Shown: positions 17,210 to 26,620, counted from the first letter of the stretch. The stretch is 64,000 bases of DNA from Paenibacillus curdlanolyticus YK9 (GCF_000179615.1 NZ_AEDD01000009.1:223392-287391), one strand, 5' to 3'. A program made the numbers and translations. The notes: a model not told the origin generated them from the letters alone.

Positions 17210-18355
17210 ATGAAGGTGAAGGTTGTTCGTCAACGGTCCGCTCGACTGCTCGCCATCTTATCCATTCTGCTTCTAACAGCTGTGATAGCCCCTCCTGTCC
17301 ATGGTGCGCCTAAACCGGAAGGAAGCAAGGTGATCCTGACCGTCCGATATGGACACGACGAGTTAGCAAGCAGCTTAGGAATCGAGAGCGTTAGCATTGC
17401 GCATGCGTTGACCAAGGCCAAAAGAGAGCCTGCCTCTGGGGTAATCGGGCTGCCTGATGTCGCGGTTAGCCTCGTTAACGGCCAGAAGGAATCGATTTAT
17501 CGCTTGGAGCCGACAGGCATGCTTTGGGACCCCGCCGCACAGCAGAGGCTTGTGCCTGATGCTGCTACAGCCCATAAGCTGGTCGCCTACGCTAATCAGC
17601 TTCGCTCGAACCATTATGGCGCAATGATCGAATGGTCGGATGTTCGGAAACTTGTGCCGCTGAAGCAGATTTTCACGATTACCGATATGGGCACTGGGAT
17701 GTCCTTCCGCGTGCAGCGTCGAGCTGGCAGCGATCATGCGGATGTGCAGCCGATATCCAAAGCAGATTCGCATATGATGAAAAAAATTTACAACGACCAT
17801 TGGAGCTGGAATCGCCGAGCCGTGCTTGTCCACTCGGGTCAATATTGGATAGCGGGGTCGATGAACGGCATGCCGCACGGCGGGGACGGCATACCCGACA
17901 ACGATTTTTCCGGCCATTTTTGCCTTCATTTTCTTGGCAGCACCACCCACAAATCCGAAACGCCTGACCTCGCGCATCAATTAATGGTTCACAAGGCAGG
18001 CGGCCAACTGCGCAGCATGCTGGATGGCGCTTCCCCTCTCCAATTAGCGGAAAGCGTCGTCGAAGCGCTTAACCATCACGATCAGGATTTGCTGCTGGAG
18101 CTTGCGATCGGCCTGCCCGATAGCGAGCAAGCCTCATTACTGACGGAGATGCATGCGATCCGCTCGATACGCGTCAACAAGAACAAGGATCGTAAACCTC
18201 CTATACCCGAAGACCAATCGCTTTCAGCGCAGGTCCAATTATCCGTTTCCTTATTGAAACAAAATGAATCCGAACACCGTGCGACCTACACGTTCACGTT
18301 CGAACGGGAGAGCACCTCGGCCGGATGGCGAATGAAGCAAGTCATTATGAAATAA
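17210..18355 (+). CDS. Secreted protein with YkuD-like His/Cys signature (function unassigned)
   Basis: 381 residues; start at 17210 because AGAGGAGG precedes it and the signal peptide follows directly (LLAILSILLLTAVIAPPVHG, cleavage about 30). I do not recognise a named family. A central block (about 165-250) is dense in conserved-looking polar residues: SDHADVQPISKADSHMMKKI, NDHWSWNRRAV, NGMPHGG (H223), then NDFSGHFCLHFLGS (H236, C238, H240). The H...GHxCxH order resembles the HG...SHGCIR catalytic signature of L,D-transpeptidases. The N-terminus before it may be a peptidoglycan-binding or LysM-like segment; the C-terminus (about 265-381) looks like an NTF2-type domain. Cell-wall activity is inferred, not shown. 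Confidence 0.65.
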   Translation: MKVKVVRQRSARLLAILSILLLTAVIAPPVHGAPKPEGSKVILTVRYGHDELASSLGIESVSIAHALTKAKREPASGVIGLPDVAVSLVNGQKESIYRLEPTGMLWDPAAQQRLVPDAATAHKLVAYANQLRSNHYGAMIEWSDVRKLVPLKQIFTITDMGTGMSFRVQRRAGSDHADVQPISKADSHMMKKIYNDHWSWNRRAVLVHSGQYWIAGSMNGMPHGGDGIPDNDFSGHFCLHFLGSTTHKSETPDLAHQLMVHKAGGQLRSMLDGASPLQLAESVVEALNHHDQDLLLELAIGLPDSEQASLLTEMHAIRSIRVNKNKDRKPPIPEDQSLSAQVQLSVSLLKQNESEHRATYTFTFERESTSAGWRMKQVIMK

Positions 18356-18366
18356 AGCAAGCAGCA

Positions 18367-18403
18367 AGCTGCTTTCGGCATCATTGCCGTTAGCGGCTTT
18401 TTT
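18367..18403 (+). terminator. Rho-independent terminator
   Basis: AGCTGCTTTCGGC-ATCATT-GCCGTTAGCGGCT with two internal mismatches, followed by TTTTTT; ends the 17210-18355 transcript. Confidence 0.75.
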
Positions 18404-18454
18404 ATGCTTTTGTTGCCTCGTGAGCGGATTAATCTATCCATTCCAGTCTACCAA

Positions 18455-18483
18455 TTGAGGATTTTTTTGTTATTTGATATGAT
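18455..18483 (+). promoter_or_regulatory. Sigma-A-type promoter of the TPR/AAA+ operon
   Basis: TTGAGG, a 17-base AT-rich spacer and TATGAT, 40 bases before the first ATG of the three-gene operon. Confidence 0.6.
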
Positions 18484-18523
18484 CAAGCATATGGTTTGGC
18501 ATAACTTTACATAAGGAGACCGC

Positions 18524-18970
18524 ATGGAACATAAACCGATTCTTACGTATTCCCCACGCGAAACTAGAAGCTTTCGCATTGCCAGCCTCTTCTATGCCGC
18601 GCTGTTCGGCGGAGCGATTACAGCAGCCGCCATGGGACTCCTGAATGCCCGAATGCTCATGATCAAAGGGAAAAAGCTAGCGCTGCTTTGGACAGTCTCG
18701 ATTCTGTTTGTAGCTGTCAAAATCGCTTATGAGGCGCTGCTATTGCCTGTCGCATTCGAGGTGGATCATCGGCTTCTATTTCCTTTGTTCAAGCTCCCCG
18801 ACCTGCTGCTCTTTTTGTTTTTCTATCATATGCTCAAAACGCCTTATCGCCTTCATATGATTTATCATGGCAACTATCATTACTTGTTTCATAGAGGCAT
18901 CGCTCTCCTCATCGGCGCAGTCAGCATTGCCATTGACTTAACCATCGTTACGTCTTCCATTATGAAGTGA
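18524..18970 (+). CDS. Four-helix membrane protein, unknown (first gene of TPR/AAA+ operon)
   Basis: 148 residues, mostly hydrophobic, with about four membrane segments (about 20-42, 55-78, 85-103, 125-145). Between them are charged loops and the His/Tyr-rich RLHMIYHGNYHYLFHRG. No family recognised. AAGGAG lies before the ATG. Its stop overlaps the region of the next gene's ribosome binding site, so the two are coupled. Its constant neighbours here (TPR membrane protein, AAA+ ATPase) suggest a membrane-associated complex. Confidence 0.75.
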   Translation: MEHKPILTYSPRETRSFRIASLFYAALFGGAITAAAMGLLNARMLMIKGKKLALLWTVSILFVAVKIAYEALLLPVAFEVDHRLLFPLFKLPDLLLFLFFYHMLKTPYRLHMIYHGNYHYLFHRGIALLIGAVSIAIDLTIVTSSIMK

Positions 18971-18984
18971 AAGGAGGCGCCGGA

Positions 18985-20028
18985 TTGGACCATTCGCAGC
19001 AAAACGTCCATCATTTAATCGATCATTATATGAGCATCAGCCACTACCGCAGAGCTTCAGAGCTTATCTACCTTGCGCTTGCCGAAGATCCTTTGGATGC
19101 TCATCTGCATTATCAAGCCGCGCTCGCCTACTTTCACTTAAATGAGCACGAGACGAGCAGAACGCATCTCCAGCAAGCCTATCAATCCGGCTATCCGCCA
19201 ATCGACGTGCATTATTTGCTAGGCATCATCTATGCGTCCGAAAAGCAATGGAGCTTGGCTGAAGAATGCTATCTGGCAGCTCTAGCCATCCATTCTAACG
19301 CCGTTAATGTGCTTGCCTCTTATGCTTCATTGCTCATAAAAGTCGGGCAACGCGAGCGTGGGCTCGAGCTGTTAGCGGAAGCGCGGCGGATTGACCCGAA
19401 CAATACGAACGTCCTCAAGCACAGCCTCTATTATGATATTGCCCGAAATCATGATCATAGCAAAATGATGCATCTAGAGAAGCTTGTGACGCATCAGGAT
19501 GATGAGAGCGCTCTTCTCGTCGAGCTTGGCATCAAGGAATTCTATAGCGGCAATTACAAGCTGGCACGCAGCCATTTTCGAGAAGCTTATATTAAAAATC
19601 CGACGAACGAGTCTTTGCTGCGCAACGTGCGCATTGCCGAGCGAAAAGCGAACGCGCTCCTCTTTCCCTATCATCTGGCGGATCGAATCGGCGGCATGCC
19701 GTTCCTATGGTTTTGGATCACGGTCGCTGTGCTTGGTTCTTATCCTTTCGTCAGCCCTTCGGTGCACTGGCCGTTCTACGCTGCTATCGGATTTATGCTC
19801 TACTTAATTTTCGCTAATGTGGTCGTTCAGGTCTATTACGAGGCCAAAGATACGAATCGCAGCTTTCTTAAAACAATGTTTGGTTCACCGACCTCTATTC
19901 GTGTGTTAGGTTTGCTAGCCGGCATCCTGTTCAGCATTGCGACCTTAAATCCGCTAGTAGGGCTTATTTTCATATTCGGCAGTCGGTTGATTGCGAACAA
20001 AATGACAAAACGAAGGAGCCTATCATGA
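18985..20028 (+). CDS. TPR-repeat membrane protein
   Basis: 347 residues: tetratricopeptide repeats over about 1-215 (RASELIYLALAEDPLDAHLH, YQAALAYFHLNEHETSRTHL, VHYLLGIIYASEKQWSLAEE, GNYKLARSHFREAYIKNP) and three membrane segments in the last third (about 230-340). TTG at 18985 is chosen since GGAGG lies 7 bases upstream; a GTG at 18967 would precede that site. The repeats probably face the cytosol and dock the AAA+ partner, whose ATG overlaps this stop codon (ATGA). Confidence 0.8.
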   Translation: MDHSQQNVHHLIDHYMSISHYRRASELIYLALAEDPLDAHLHYQAALAYFHLNEHETSRTHLQQAYQSGYPPIDVHYLLGIIYASEKQWSLAEECYLAALAIHSNAVNVLASYASLLIKVGQRERGLELLAEARRIDPNNTNVLKHSLYYDIARNHDHSKMMHLEKLVTHQDDESALLVELGIKEFYSGNYKLARSHFREAYIKNPTNESLLRNVRIAERKANALLFPYHLADRIGGMPFLWFWITVAVLGSYPFVSPSVHWPFYAAIGFMLYLIFANVVVQVYYEAKDTNRSFLKTMFGSPTSIRVLGLLAGILFSIATLNPLVGLIFIFGSRLIANKMTKRRSLS

Positions 20029-21290
20029 ATCGATTACGCTGGCTGCAGCAAATGGCACAATCGCATCCCGAGCAAGCTGAGGCTTGGTATTGGGTGGGCG
20101 TGGAGCATATGGAAAACGATCAATCGATGGAAGCTGTGCTTGCTTTCACAGAGGGGCTGAAAATCGCGGACGAGCAACAAAAGCCTTTGTTTCTTCAGAA
20201 ACTGGCACTCGCCGCCTCTCTTCCGGCGAAGCAACTCCCGCAAGACGAATCCGCACATGCAGCGTCTGAGCCTTCACCGCTTGCACCGCCGGTCGCAATC
20301 GTTCAATCGGCTTCACCCTCCGTGTCGCCTGCTTCGAACGAACGACCTGTCGAACGCAGTGACCGGGGATCGCATCCGTTCCAAGTGATTAGCGGCGGGC
20401 AATCAACTGCTGCGCCAGCCGCAGAAGCGGCGAGCATCTCGTTCAAGGATGTTGCGGGGCTAAGCGATCTGAAGAAAACGATCCATATGAAAATCATCAG
20501 CCCCTTCTATAATCAAGGGCTGTTTTCCAAGTTTCGCAAAAAAGCGGGCGGCGGCGTTCTGCTCTACGGCCCGCCAGGCTGCGGCAAAACGTTTATCGCC
20601 AAAGCGACTGCCGGCGAATGCCGCGCCAACTTTTACCCGATTCATATCGCCGATATTCTCGATCCTTACATCGGGGTGAGCGAACGAAACCTGCATGAGC
20701 TGTTCAGCAAAGCGCGCGCGCAAAAGCCGAGCATTCTGTTCATCGACGAAATCGATGCGATCGGCCATGACCGCTCCAAATCCTCAGCCAATTTCCGCGG
20801 GCTGGTCGATACGTTCCTGACAGAGATGGAAGGCATCGATAGCTCGACGGATCAGGTGCTCGTCATGGGGGCGACCAACATGCCTTGGGATGTCGATAAC
20901 GCGCTCAAGCGGCCCGGCCGATTCGACCGATTAATTTTTGTAGCGCCCCCGGATGAGGACGCGCGCGAAACTATTTTCAGGCTTAAGTTGGACGGGCGTA
21001 TGGCTGAACAAATTGCCTATGACTGGCTTGCTAAGCATACCGAATATTTCTCTGGCGCCGACATCGAACAGGTATGCGAGCGGGCAGTCGAATTCGTGCT
21101 GGAGGAGATCATGGAGACGAACGTCGAGCGCCCCATTCAGATGCGGGACATGGAGCGTGCGCTGCAGACGGTAACGCCTTCGACGCTGGAATGGCTGCGT
21201 ACCGCCAAAAACTTCGTACGTTATGCGAACCAAAGCGGCAGCTACAATGATGTGGAGGATTATTTGCGCAAGTACGGCAAGCGGCTATAA
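20025..21290 (+). CDS. AAA+ ATPase (SpoVK/Vps4/FtsH-like) with N-terminal TPR
   Basis: 421 residues. An N-terminal TPR-like hairpin (about 1-60, AWYWVGVEHMENDQSMEAVL), a Pro/Ala/Ser-rich linker (about 65-135), then one AAA domain: Walker A GPPGCGKT (182-189), Walker B ILFIDEID (about 240), sensor VMGATN, Arg fingers in KRPGRFDRLIF, and a C-terminal lid (YFSGADIEQVCERAVE). This is the classic AAA clade (COG0464), whose hexamers unfold or extract protein substrates. There is no protease domain and no second AAA ring. It is the last gene of the operon, before a terminator. Substrate unknown. Confidence 0.88.
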   Translation: MNRLRWLQQMAQSHPEQAEAWYWVGVEHMENDQSMEAVLAFTEGLKIADEQQKPLFLQKLALAASLPAKQLPQDESAHAASEPSPLAPPVAIVQSASPSVSPASNERPVERSDRGSHPFQVISGGQSTAAPAAEAASISFKDVAGLSDLKKTIHMKIISPFYNQGLFSKFRKKAGGGVLLYGPPGCGKTFIAKATAGECRANFYPIHIADILDPYIGVSERNLHELFSKARAQKPSILFIDEIDAIGHDRSKSSANFRGLVDTFLTEMEGIDSSTDQVLVMGATNMPWDVDNALKRPGRFDRLIFVAPPDEDARETIFRLKLDGRMAEQIAYDWLAKHTEYFSGADIEQVCERAVEFVLEEIMETNVERPIQMRDMERALQTVTPSTLEWLRTAKNFVRYANQSGSYNDVEDYLRKYGKRL

Positions 21291-21307
21291 CGTCATAGTC
21301 GCCGATC

Positions 21308-21358
21308 AAAAAAGGAGATGCGCGACGAGCCTGACGGCACGGCGCGCATCTCCTTTTT
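21308..21358. terminator. Bidirectional terminator between convergent genes
   Basis: AAAAAGGAGATGCGCG and its exact complement flank an 18-base loop; A-run and T-run allow termination in both directions, for the AAA+ operon and the lipoprotein gene 21376-22728. Confidence 0.88.
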
Positions 21359-21375
21359 GTAAGCGATCGCTGTCC

Positions 21376-22728
21376 TTAATATTGGACGCTGGCCGCGATA
21401 TCCGCCGCCTTGTCCAATTCCTCGACGAACTGCTTTGGCGTAAGTTGTCCGTTGAGCAGCCTCGCATTCAAATCCATTATCGCCTCTTTCCAGTCCACCG
21501 TTGATGTATCGAGAACCGGCGTGCCGCTGGATGACGTCATGCTGCTGAAAATTTCGAACAGCTCCTGCTGCAGCGCAGTTTCGTTGCTGCTCCTTACGAA
21601 GCGAGAGGCTGGCGTCCCCACGCCATTCGCCCATAGCGTATTCGCCCAATGCTCCGGCTTGAAGAAGTATTCCAAAAATTGCAGCGCCTCCTCCGGATGC
21701 TTGGAGGCGCTTGAAACGGAATAACCGCCGCCGAACCATGCAGCTACGTCCGTAGCTGCCCCTTTATCCGATGCCGGATACGAAAACGCACCGACATATT
21801 GACGGAACTGCGGCGTGAAATTCGCATCCGTCGCAATGCCGAGCTCCCAATTGCCGACCAGATACATCGCCGCATTGCCCTGACCGAACAGGTTTCTAGC
21901 TGCGCCATAATCCGCGGTCAAATAGCCGTCGGCAAATCCTCCCGCTTGCGCCAGCTCCTGCATCTGCGTCGCTGCTGCTATGAAGCTTGGTTCGGTAAAC
22001 TTTATCTTACGCGCCAAGGCATCATCCATCCGATCAAAGCTGCCGGTCTGGCGCTGCTGCGTATACTCGAACCAGATCGGGAACACCCAACGATCCATGC
22101 CATTGACCGCAATCGGATTGATCCCCTTTGCGCGGAGCGTTTTTACAAGCGCTTTCAATTCATCGAAGCTTGTTGGAACCGATAGCTTGTTGTCGGCAAA
22201 CATCTTTTTGTTATAGTACAGAACCAAGTAGTCGGTTGAGCGAGGCAGCCCGTACAGCTTGCCGTCCTGCGAGAAGCCTTCTGTCGCGCCTTTAATAAAC
22301 CCGCTCTCCGCAAATTTCTGGGCAGGCAGCTCAAGCAGCATCTTGTTATCGATGAGCGGCTTAATGAACGACGACTGGCCCCAGGTTTGAATAATATCGG
22401 GCAGCGAATTCGTCGAGGAATAGATCTTCATCTTTGATTTGTAGGGCTCGTCCTGAAGCGCCTCCACCTCGATTTTGATCGATGGATGCTCGATCATATA
22501 TTGATCAATAATCGCTTGTTCAACTTTCCCTGCGCCGCTCATTCGATCAGATAACGCCGTAAACAGCTTCAATGTGATCGTCTGCGGTTGTCCGTTCTCC
22601 CCGTCAATGCTACTGTCACTGTTCTGGATGTCGCGCCCTCCTGTCAGCCCGCTTGTACGGCCGTCGCCGCACGCGGCAACCGATAGCAGAATAACAAAAA
22701 CTGCGAGAATAACTGCTGGTTTCTTCAT
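21376..22728 (-). CDS. Extracellular sugar-binding lipoprotein (ABC transporter)
   Basis: 450 residues; signal peptide MKKPAVILAVFVILLSVAAC with lipobox VAAC. Binding-protein landmarks: ITLKLFTALSDRMSGAGKVE, YLVLYYNKKMFADNKLSVPT, FDELKALVKTLRAKGINPIA, AMYLVGNWELGIATDANF. It has no permease neighbours and is divergent from a YesM/YesN pair, so it may serve that sensor system, as known for some Firmicute binding proteins (inference). Not a close paralogue of the two lipoproteins at 4495 and 8763. Confidence 0.92.
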   Translation of the reverse strand: MKKPAVILAVFVILLSVAACGDGRTSGLTGGRDIQNSDSSIDGENGQPQTITLKLFTALSDRMSGAGKVEQAIIDQYMIEHPSIKIEVEALQDEPYKSKMKIYSSTNSLPDIIQTWGQSSFIKPLIDNKMLLELPAQKFAESGFIKGATEGFSQDGKLYGLPRSTDYLVLYYNKKMFADNKLSVPTSFDELKALVKTLRAKGINPIAVNGMDRWVFPIWFEYTQQRQTGSFDRMDDALARKIKFTEPSFIAAATQMQELAQAGGFADGYLTADYGAARNLFGQGNAAMYLVGNWELGIATDANFTPQFRQYVGAFSYPASDKGAATDVAAWFGGGYSVSSASKHPEEALQFLEYFFKPEHWANTLWANGVGTPASRFVRSSNETALQQELFEIFSSMTSSSGTPVLDTSTVDWKEAIMDLNARLLNGQLTPKQFVEELDKAADIAASVQY

Positions 22729-22940
22729 GGATGACCACCTTATCTAGTCGATGGCAATTCTTCTCTCTATCATATCGCTTGTTGCCTATTCTTAACATGT
22801 GCTATTTTTAAGATATTGTAGTGAGAACTTTAGAAGTTAGGTATACATTTTCAAGAACTTTTTGCAAACCTATCCCGCTCTTCCTGCACATCCGGTATAA
22901 TTTAACTACTATAGATGACTTCGCAGAGGAGGCACTACAC

Positions 22941-24776
22941 CTGTTCAACACTTGGAAGCGCATCTATTGGAACTGGCCTATTCGATTAAAACTGCTTAGC
23001 TGGATGGCGCCTTTATTAATCGCTACGATCGGCCTTACCGGTTACTTCTCCTATTACGTCGCATCACAGCTTGCGCTAAGCAAAGCCGGGCAAAATCAGA
23101 CGAATCTCACAAGGCAAACTATCGACCATTTCAATAACATCGCCCAAGATGCAATCGATTTCTCTAACTATCTCTTACTGTCCGAAACGGTTCAAGAACT
23201 GCTGTCCAAGCCTGATGATCCCGAGGTTCACAGGAGAGCTTTTACAACTCTCTCTGCTTTAATGGTTACGCGCAATTCGATCCAATCCCTCATCATTTAT
23301 CCGCTCGAACCGAACAGCATGAAATCGATTGGGCAGCCATTTGCCATTGACCAGACCGGGCTTACCAGCGCCATGCCGTATCCATTGTTTTCAAAAAGCA
23401 AGCTGTTTCAAAGCGCGCTCGAGCTGAACGGCAAAGAAACATGGGGCTTTATCCCGCCCTCTGAGAAGCTGTTCGTCGGCGACAGCGACAACAAAATCGT
23501 ATTGGCTAAGCTGATCAAAAGCGTTGATCTGCGAACCAAAGGCATGATCATCGTCGGTGTCCAGGAGAGCAAGCTGCGCAAGCAGCTCATTAACTCCATC
23601 GACGCGCAGGCGCTCGTATTGGATGATGCCGGGACGATCCTTACCGGTACCGAATCGACTTGGATTGGCCATTCCTATCGCAACATACCGAATAAAGAGA
23701 TCAAGCAGCTTTCCTTAAGCGATATGCCTACTACTCTGCAATCATCAGATTGGCTCATCTCCTCAGCCTCCTCTGACCTTACCGGCTGGCATGCCGTCGT
23801 CATTCAACCGAAGGATACGCTGCTGCAAGAGCTGAATCGGATCAGCATGATTACGATTATATTCATGAGCGTCAGCTTGCTCACCGCTCTGCTGTTCTCG
23901 TGGATCGCTACATCATTCATCACAACGCCAATGCGGAAGCTGCTGAAATCGATGCGGATGCTGCAGACCGGCGACTTCAGCCAACGGGTGCATTTCTCGG
24001 CAACCGATGAAATCGGTCAATTGGGACGCGGCTATAATGTCATGGTCGAACGCATCAAAGAGCTCATCGACGATGTGTACAATACGAAGCTTAAGCAACG
24101 AGAAGCAGAATTAAAAACGCTTCAAGAGCAGATTAACCCGCATTTTCTATACAACACGCTGGATATGATCTATCTGTCTGCACAGCGAAACGGCGAAACC
24201 GCCATCGCCGAGATGGTTTACTCCTTATCCCGCATGTTTCGTCTTCGGTTAAGCGGCGGTCGATCGATCATTTCGCTTGAGCAAGAGATGGAGCTCGTCC
24301 AGCACTACTTGCATCTTCAGCGGCTGCGCTTCAAAAACCGGATTACCTTCGATTTGGACATCGATCCAAGAGCGCGACATGCGCAAGTGCCGAAGCTGCT
24401 TATCCAGCCGTTAGTTGAGAACGCTGTCATCCATGGCATCGAGCCTTTGAACGGGGATGGCTTCATTCAAGTCAAATGCCAAATCGACAGCGATCGGCTC
24501 ATGATAAGCGTCACTGATAATGGCGCGGGCATTCCCTATGATCGATTGGCTGAGCTGAACCATATGTTCGTGCAAATTACGAAACGAAGCGATGCAGGAA
24601 CGACAACGAATCCATCTCAAAGCTTTGCCATTAGAAACTTACAGGAACGGCTTATGCTTGCTTTCGGCCCCGAGGTGCAGCTAAGAATCGACAGCCAAGA
24701 AGGACGAGGGACGACTGCATCCATCGCCATTCCATGGGAGGAGACCCGAGATCATGATGAATGTACTCCTGGTTGA
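22941..24776 (+). CDS. YesM-type sensor histidine kinase
   Basis: About 611 residues if started at 22941. Membrane helices near 15-40 and 325-350 flank an extracellular sensor domain; then HAMP (TTPMRKLLKSMRMLQTGDFS), His box EQINPHFLYNTLDMIY (His about 401) and ATPase with DNGAGIPYD. Start is unusual: the only good ribosome binding site, GAGGAGG (22926-22932), points to a CTG at 22941; the nearest in-frame standard start is GTG at 22821 with no clear site and no family-like sequence. The gene overlaps the response regulator by 23 bases. Confidence 0.88.
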   Translation: MFNTWKRIYWNWPIRLKLLSWMAPLLIATIGLTGYFSYYVASQLALSKAGQNQTNLTRQTIDHFNNIAQDAIDFSNYLLLSETVQELLSKPDDPEVHRRAFTTLSALMVTRNSIQSLIIYPLEPNSMKSIGQPFAIDQTGLTSAMPYPLFSKSKLFQSALELNGKETWGFIPPSEKLFVGDSDNKIVLAKLIKSVDLRTKGMIIVGVQESKLRKQLINSIDAQALVLDDAGTILTGTESTWIGHSYRNIPNKEIKQLSLSDMPTTLQSSDWLISSASSDLTGWHAVVIQPKDTLLQELNRISMITIIFMSVSLLTALLFSWIATSFITTPMRKLLKSMRMLQTGDFSQRVHFSATDEIGQLGRGYNVMVERIKELIDDVYNTKLKQREAELKTLQEQINPHFLYNTLDMIYLSAQRNGETAIAEMVYSLSRMFRLRLSGGRSIISLEQEMELVQHYLHLQRLRFKNRITFDLDIDPRARHAQVPKLLIQPLVENAVIHGIEPLNGDGFIQVKCQIDSDRLMISVTDNGAGIPYDRLAELNHMFVQITKRSDAGTTTNPSQSFAIRNLQERLMLAFGPEVQLRIDSQEGRGTTASIAIPWEETRDHDECTPG

Positions 24777-26391
24777 GGACGAGATTACGATTCGTGAAGG
24801 ACTTAGAGATACCATACCTTGGAAGGAAAACGGATTACACTTATGCGGGGAAGCGGGCGATGGACTGGAAGCGCTCGAGCGCATAGCCGCAGGACCTGTT
24901 CCCGATCTCATCATTACCGATATACATATGCCAAAAATGAACGGCCTTGATTTCATTCAAGCCGCGCGCGCTACGCTGCCTAACGTTGAAGTCATCGTCC
25001 TGTCCGGCTATGACGATTTTCAATATGCCAAAAAAGCGATTCAGCTCGGGGTAAACGGCTATGTGCTGAAACCTTGCCGAACGGAAGAGCTCGTCCAACT
25101 GATCGTAAGCACCAAGATGAAAATTACGGCCATTCGTGAAACGCAAACGTCCATGCACTCGATTCAGAACAAATGGGAACGCAGCTTGCCGACCGTTATC
25201 GAGCAGTCGCTGCTGCGTTGGGTCCGCAGCCCGCGGCAGAAGCTTGAAAACCGCTCGAACCAGCTGGAGGAGTGGAATAGCCCGATTCGACCAACTGATC
25301 TGCTGGCCGGCATTATTCGCGTCGACGATTCGTCTGGCAACCGGGTATTCAATAAAACCGATCAAGAGCTGATTCGATACGCAGCCTTCAATATTATTCA
25401 AGAAACGTTTAACCCCATCTTCGACCATAACGTAGTTGTCGTGCGCGATGGTAACGATTTCATATGGATCGCCAACCCGCCGAAGAAGCAGCTGTCGATT
25501 CAAGAAACGAAGCTGAGCTTAGGCCGGCTAAAAATCAATCTAGAGCAATATTTGCGAATGTCCGTCAGTATTGGCGTAGGCAATCTGGTCGGCAGCGTCG
25601 ATGATCTGCATCTATCCTATGAACAAGCTTGGAAGGCGATCGAAACCCGCTTCTATTCCGGCAAAGGAACGATTGTCCTCTACAGCGAATTAGCGCAAAA
25701 TGCTGACGGCGCATCATCGGATGCAACGATTTTCGAAGATAAATCAATGCTGAAGCTCGAGCAGAGCATCCTCCACCATCTCCGAACGATGAAGTTCGAG
25801 GATGCGTTGGACCAAACCGAGGTTTGGCTGCAGCAGCTTCACCGGGGCCCGCTGACAGACCAATCGGAAGTAAGCTTGCGGGCTACCGCATTCATGCTTG
25901 AGCTGCAAAAGCTTGCGCAAGAGCAGCACGTGAACGCCCTGGAATCCAATCAACGGATCGTCGACCTGATCAAGCAAGTGCCGAACATGGAAACGCTGGA
26001 GGACTTGTCCACGCTCGTGAAGAAGCTCATTCGATCGCTCGTAGCAGGCTTGAACTCGCAGGTTCCTACTCACCGCACCGTACAAGGCGCGCTCGATATC
26101 ATTCATGCCAAATACCATACGAACCTGACGCTCGATTCCGTGTCGAAGGAAGTTTTCGTATCCAACACCTATCTCAGCTCGCTGTTCAAGCAGGAACTCG
26201 GCATTAACTTCCTCGATTATTTGCATCAATACCGAATCGAGCATGCCAAGTCGCTGCTGCGCAAAAATTATAAGATGTATGCGGTAGCCAAGATGGTCGG
26301 CTATCAGGAGGAACGTTATTTCAGTATGACATTCAAAAAGTGGACCGGGCTCACACCTACGCAATTCAAAAAAAATGGTGGTGCGAATTAA
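24754..26391 (+). CDS. YesN-type response regulator with AraC DNA-binding domain
   Basis: 545 residues: N-terminal receiver (1-120; acidic pocket VEDE, phospho-Asp in LIITDIHMPKMNG, Lys in YVLKPC), a middle region (about 130-430) and a C-terminal AraC domain with two helix-turn-helices (LTLDSVSKEVFVSNTYLSSL, YAVAKMVGYQEERYFSMTFK). Forms a pair with the overlapping kinase. Likely target: the divergent sugar-binding lipoprotein and perhaps the downstream glucanase genes (inference). GGAGGAG lies upstream of ATG. Confidence 0.94.
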   Translation: MMNVLLVEDEITIREGLRDTIPWKENGLHLCGEAGDGLEALERIAAGPVPDLIITDIHMPKMNGLDFIQAARATLPNVEVIVLSGYDDFQYAKKAIQLGVNGYVLKPCRTEELVQLIVSTKMKITAIRETQTSMHSIQNKWERSLPTVIEQSLLRWVRSPRQKLENRSNQLEEWNSPIRPTDLLAGIIRVDDSSGNRVFNKTDQELIRYAAFNIIQETFNPIFDHNVVVVRDGNDFIWIANPPKKQLSIQETKLSLGRLKINLEQYLRMSVSIGVGNLVGSVDDLHLSYEQAWKAIETRFYSGKGTIVLYSELAQNADGASSDATIFEDKSMLKLEQSILHHLRTMKFEDALDQTEVWLQQLHRGPLTDQSEVSLRATAFMLELQKLAQEQHVNALESNQRIVDLIKQVPNMETLEDLSTLVKKLIRSLVAGLNSQVPTHRTVQGALDIIHAKYHTNLTLDSVSKEVFVSNTYLSSLFKQELGINFLDYLHQYRIEHAKSLLRKNYKMYAVAKMVGYQEERYFSMTFKKWTGLTPTQFKKNGGAN

Positions 26392-26403
26392 GAAAGAATA
26401 GGC

Positions 26404-26588
26404 TAACGGACCGTAGAGCCGCTATATCGCTCCTAACGCGCCCAATTGCAAATGTAACGGACCTCACAGCCGTTATTTCGCCATATTGGAGCTTCATGGG
26501 AACTAAATTAGTTAGATAACAGCAGCTGAGTCCGTTAGAATTCAGATGGGACAGATTGGAGCCAAATAAAGGCTGCTCGGTCCGTTAG
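26404..26588. repeat. Intergenic repeat array B: two direct and two inverted copies
   Basis: Same element as at 8491-8672: TAACGGACC-N5-GCCGCTATA-like copies at 26404-26426 and 26455-26479, and inverted copies ending GTCCGTTA at 26516-26538 and 26565-26588. It again sits between convergent 3' ends (YesN regulator and GH81 gene) just before a terminator. Confidence 0.85.
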
Positions 26589-26620
26589 AGCTACCTGTCT
26601 AAAGCTATAACCAAATGGAA

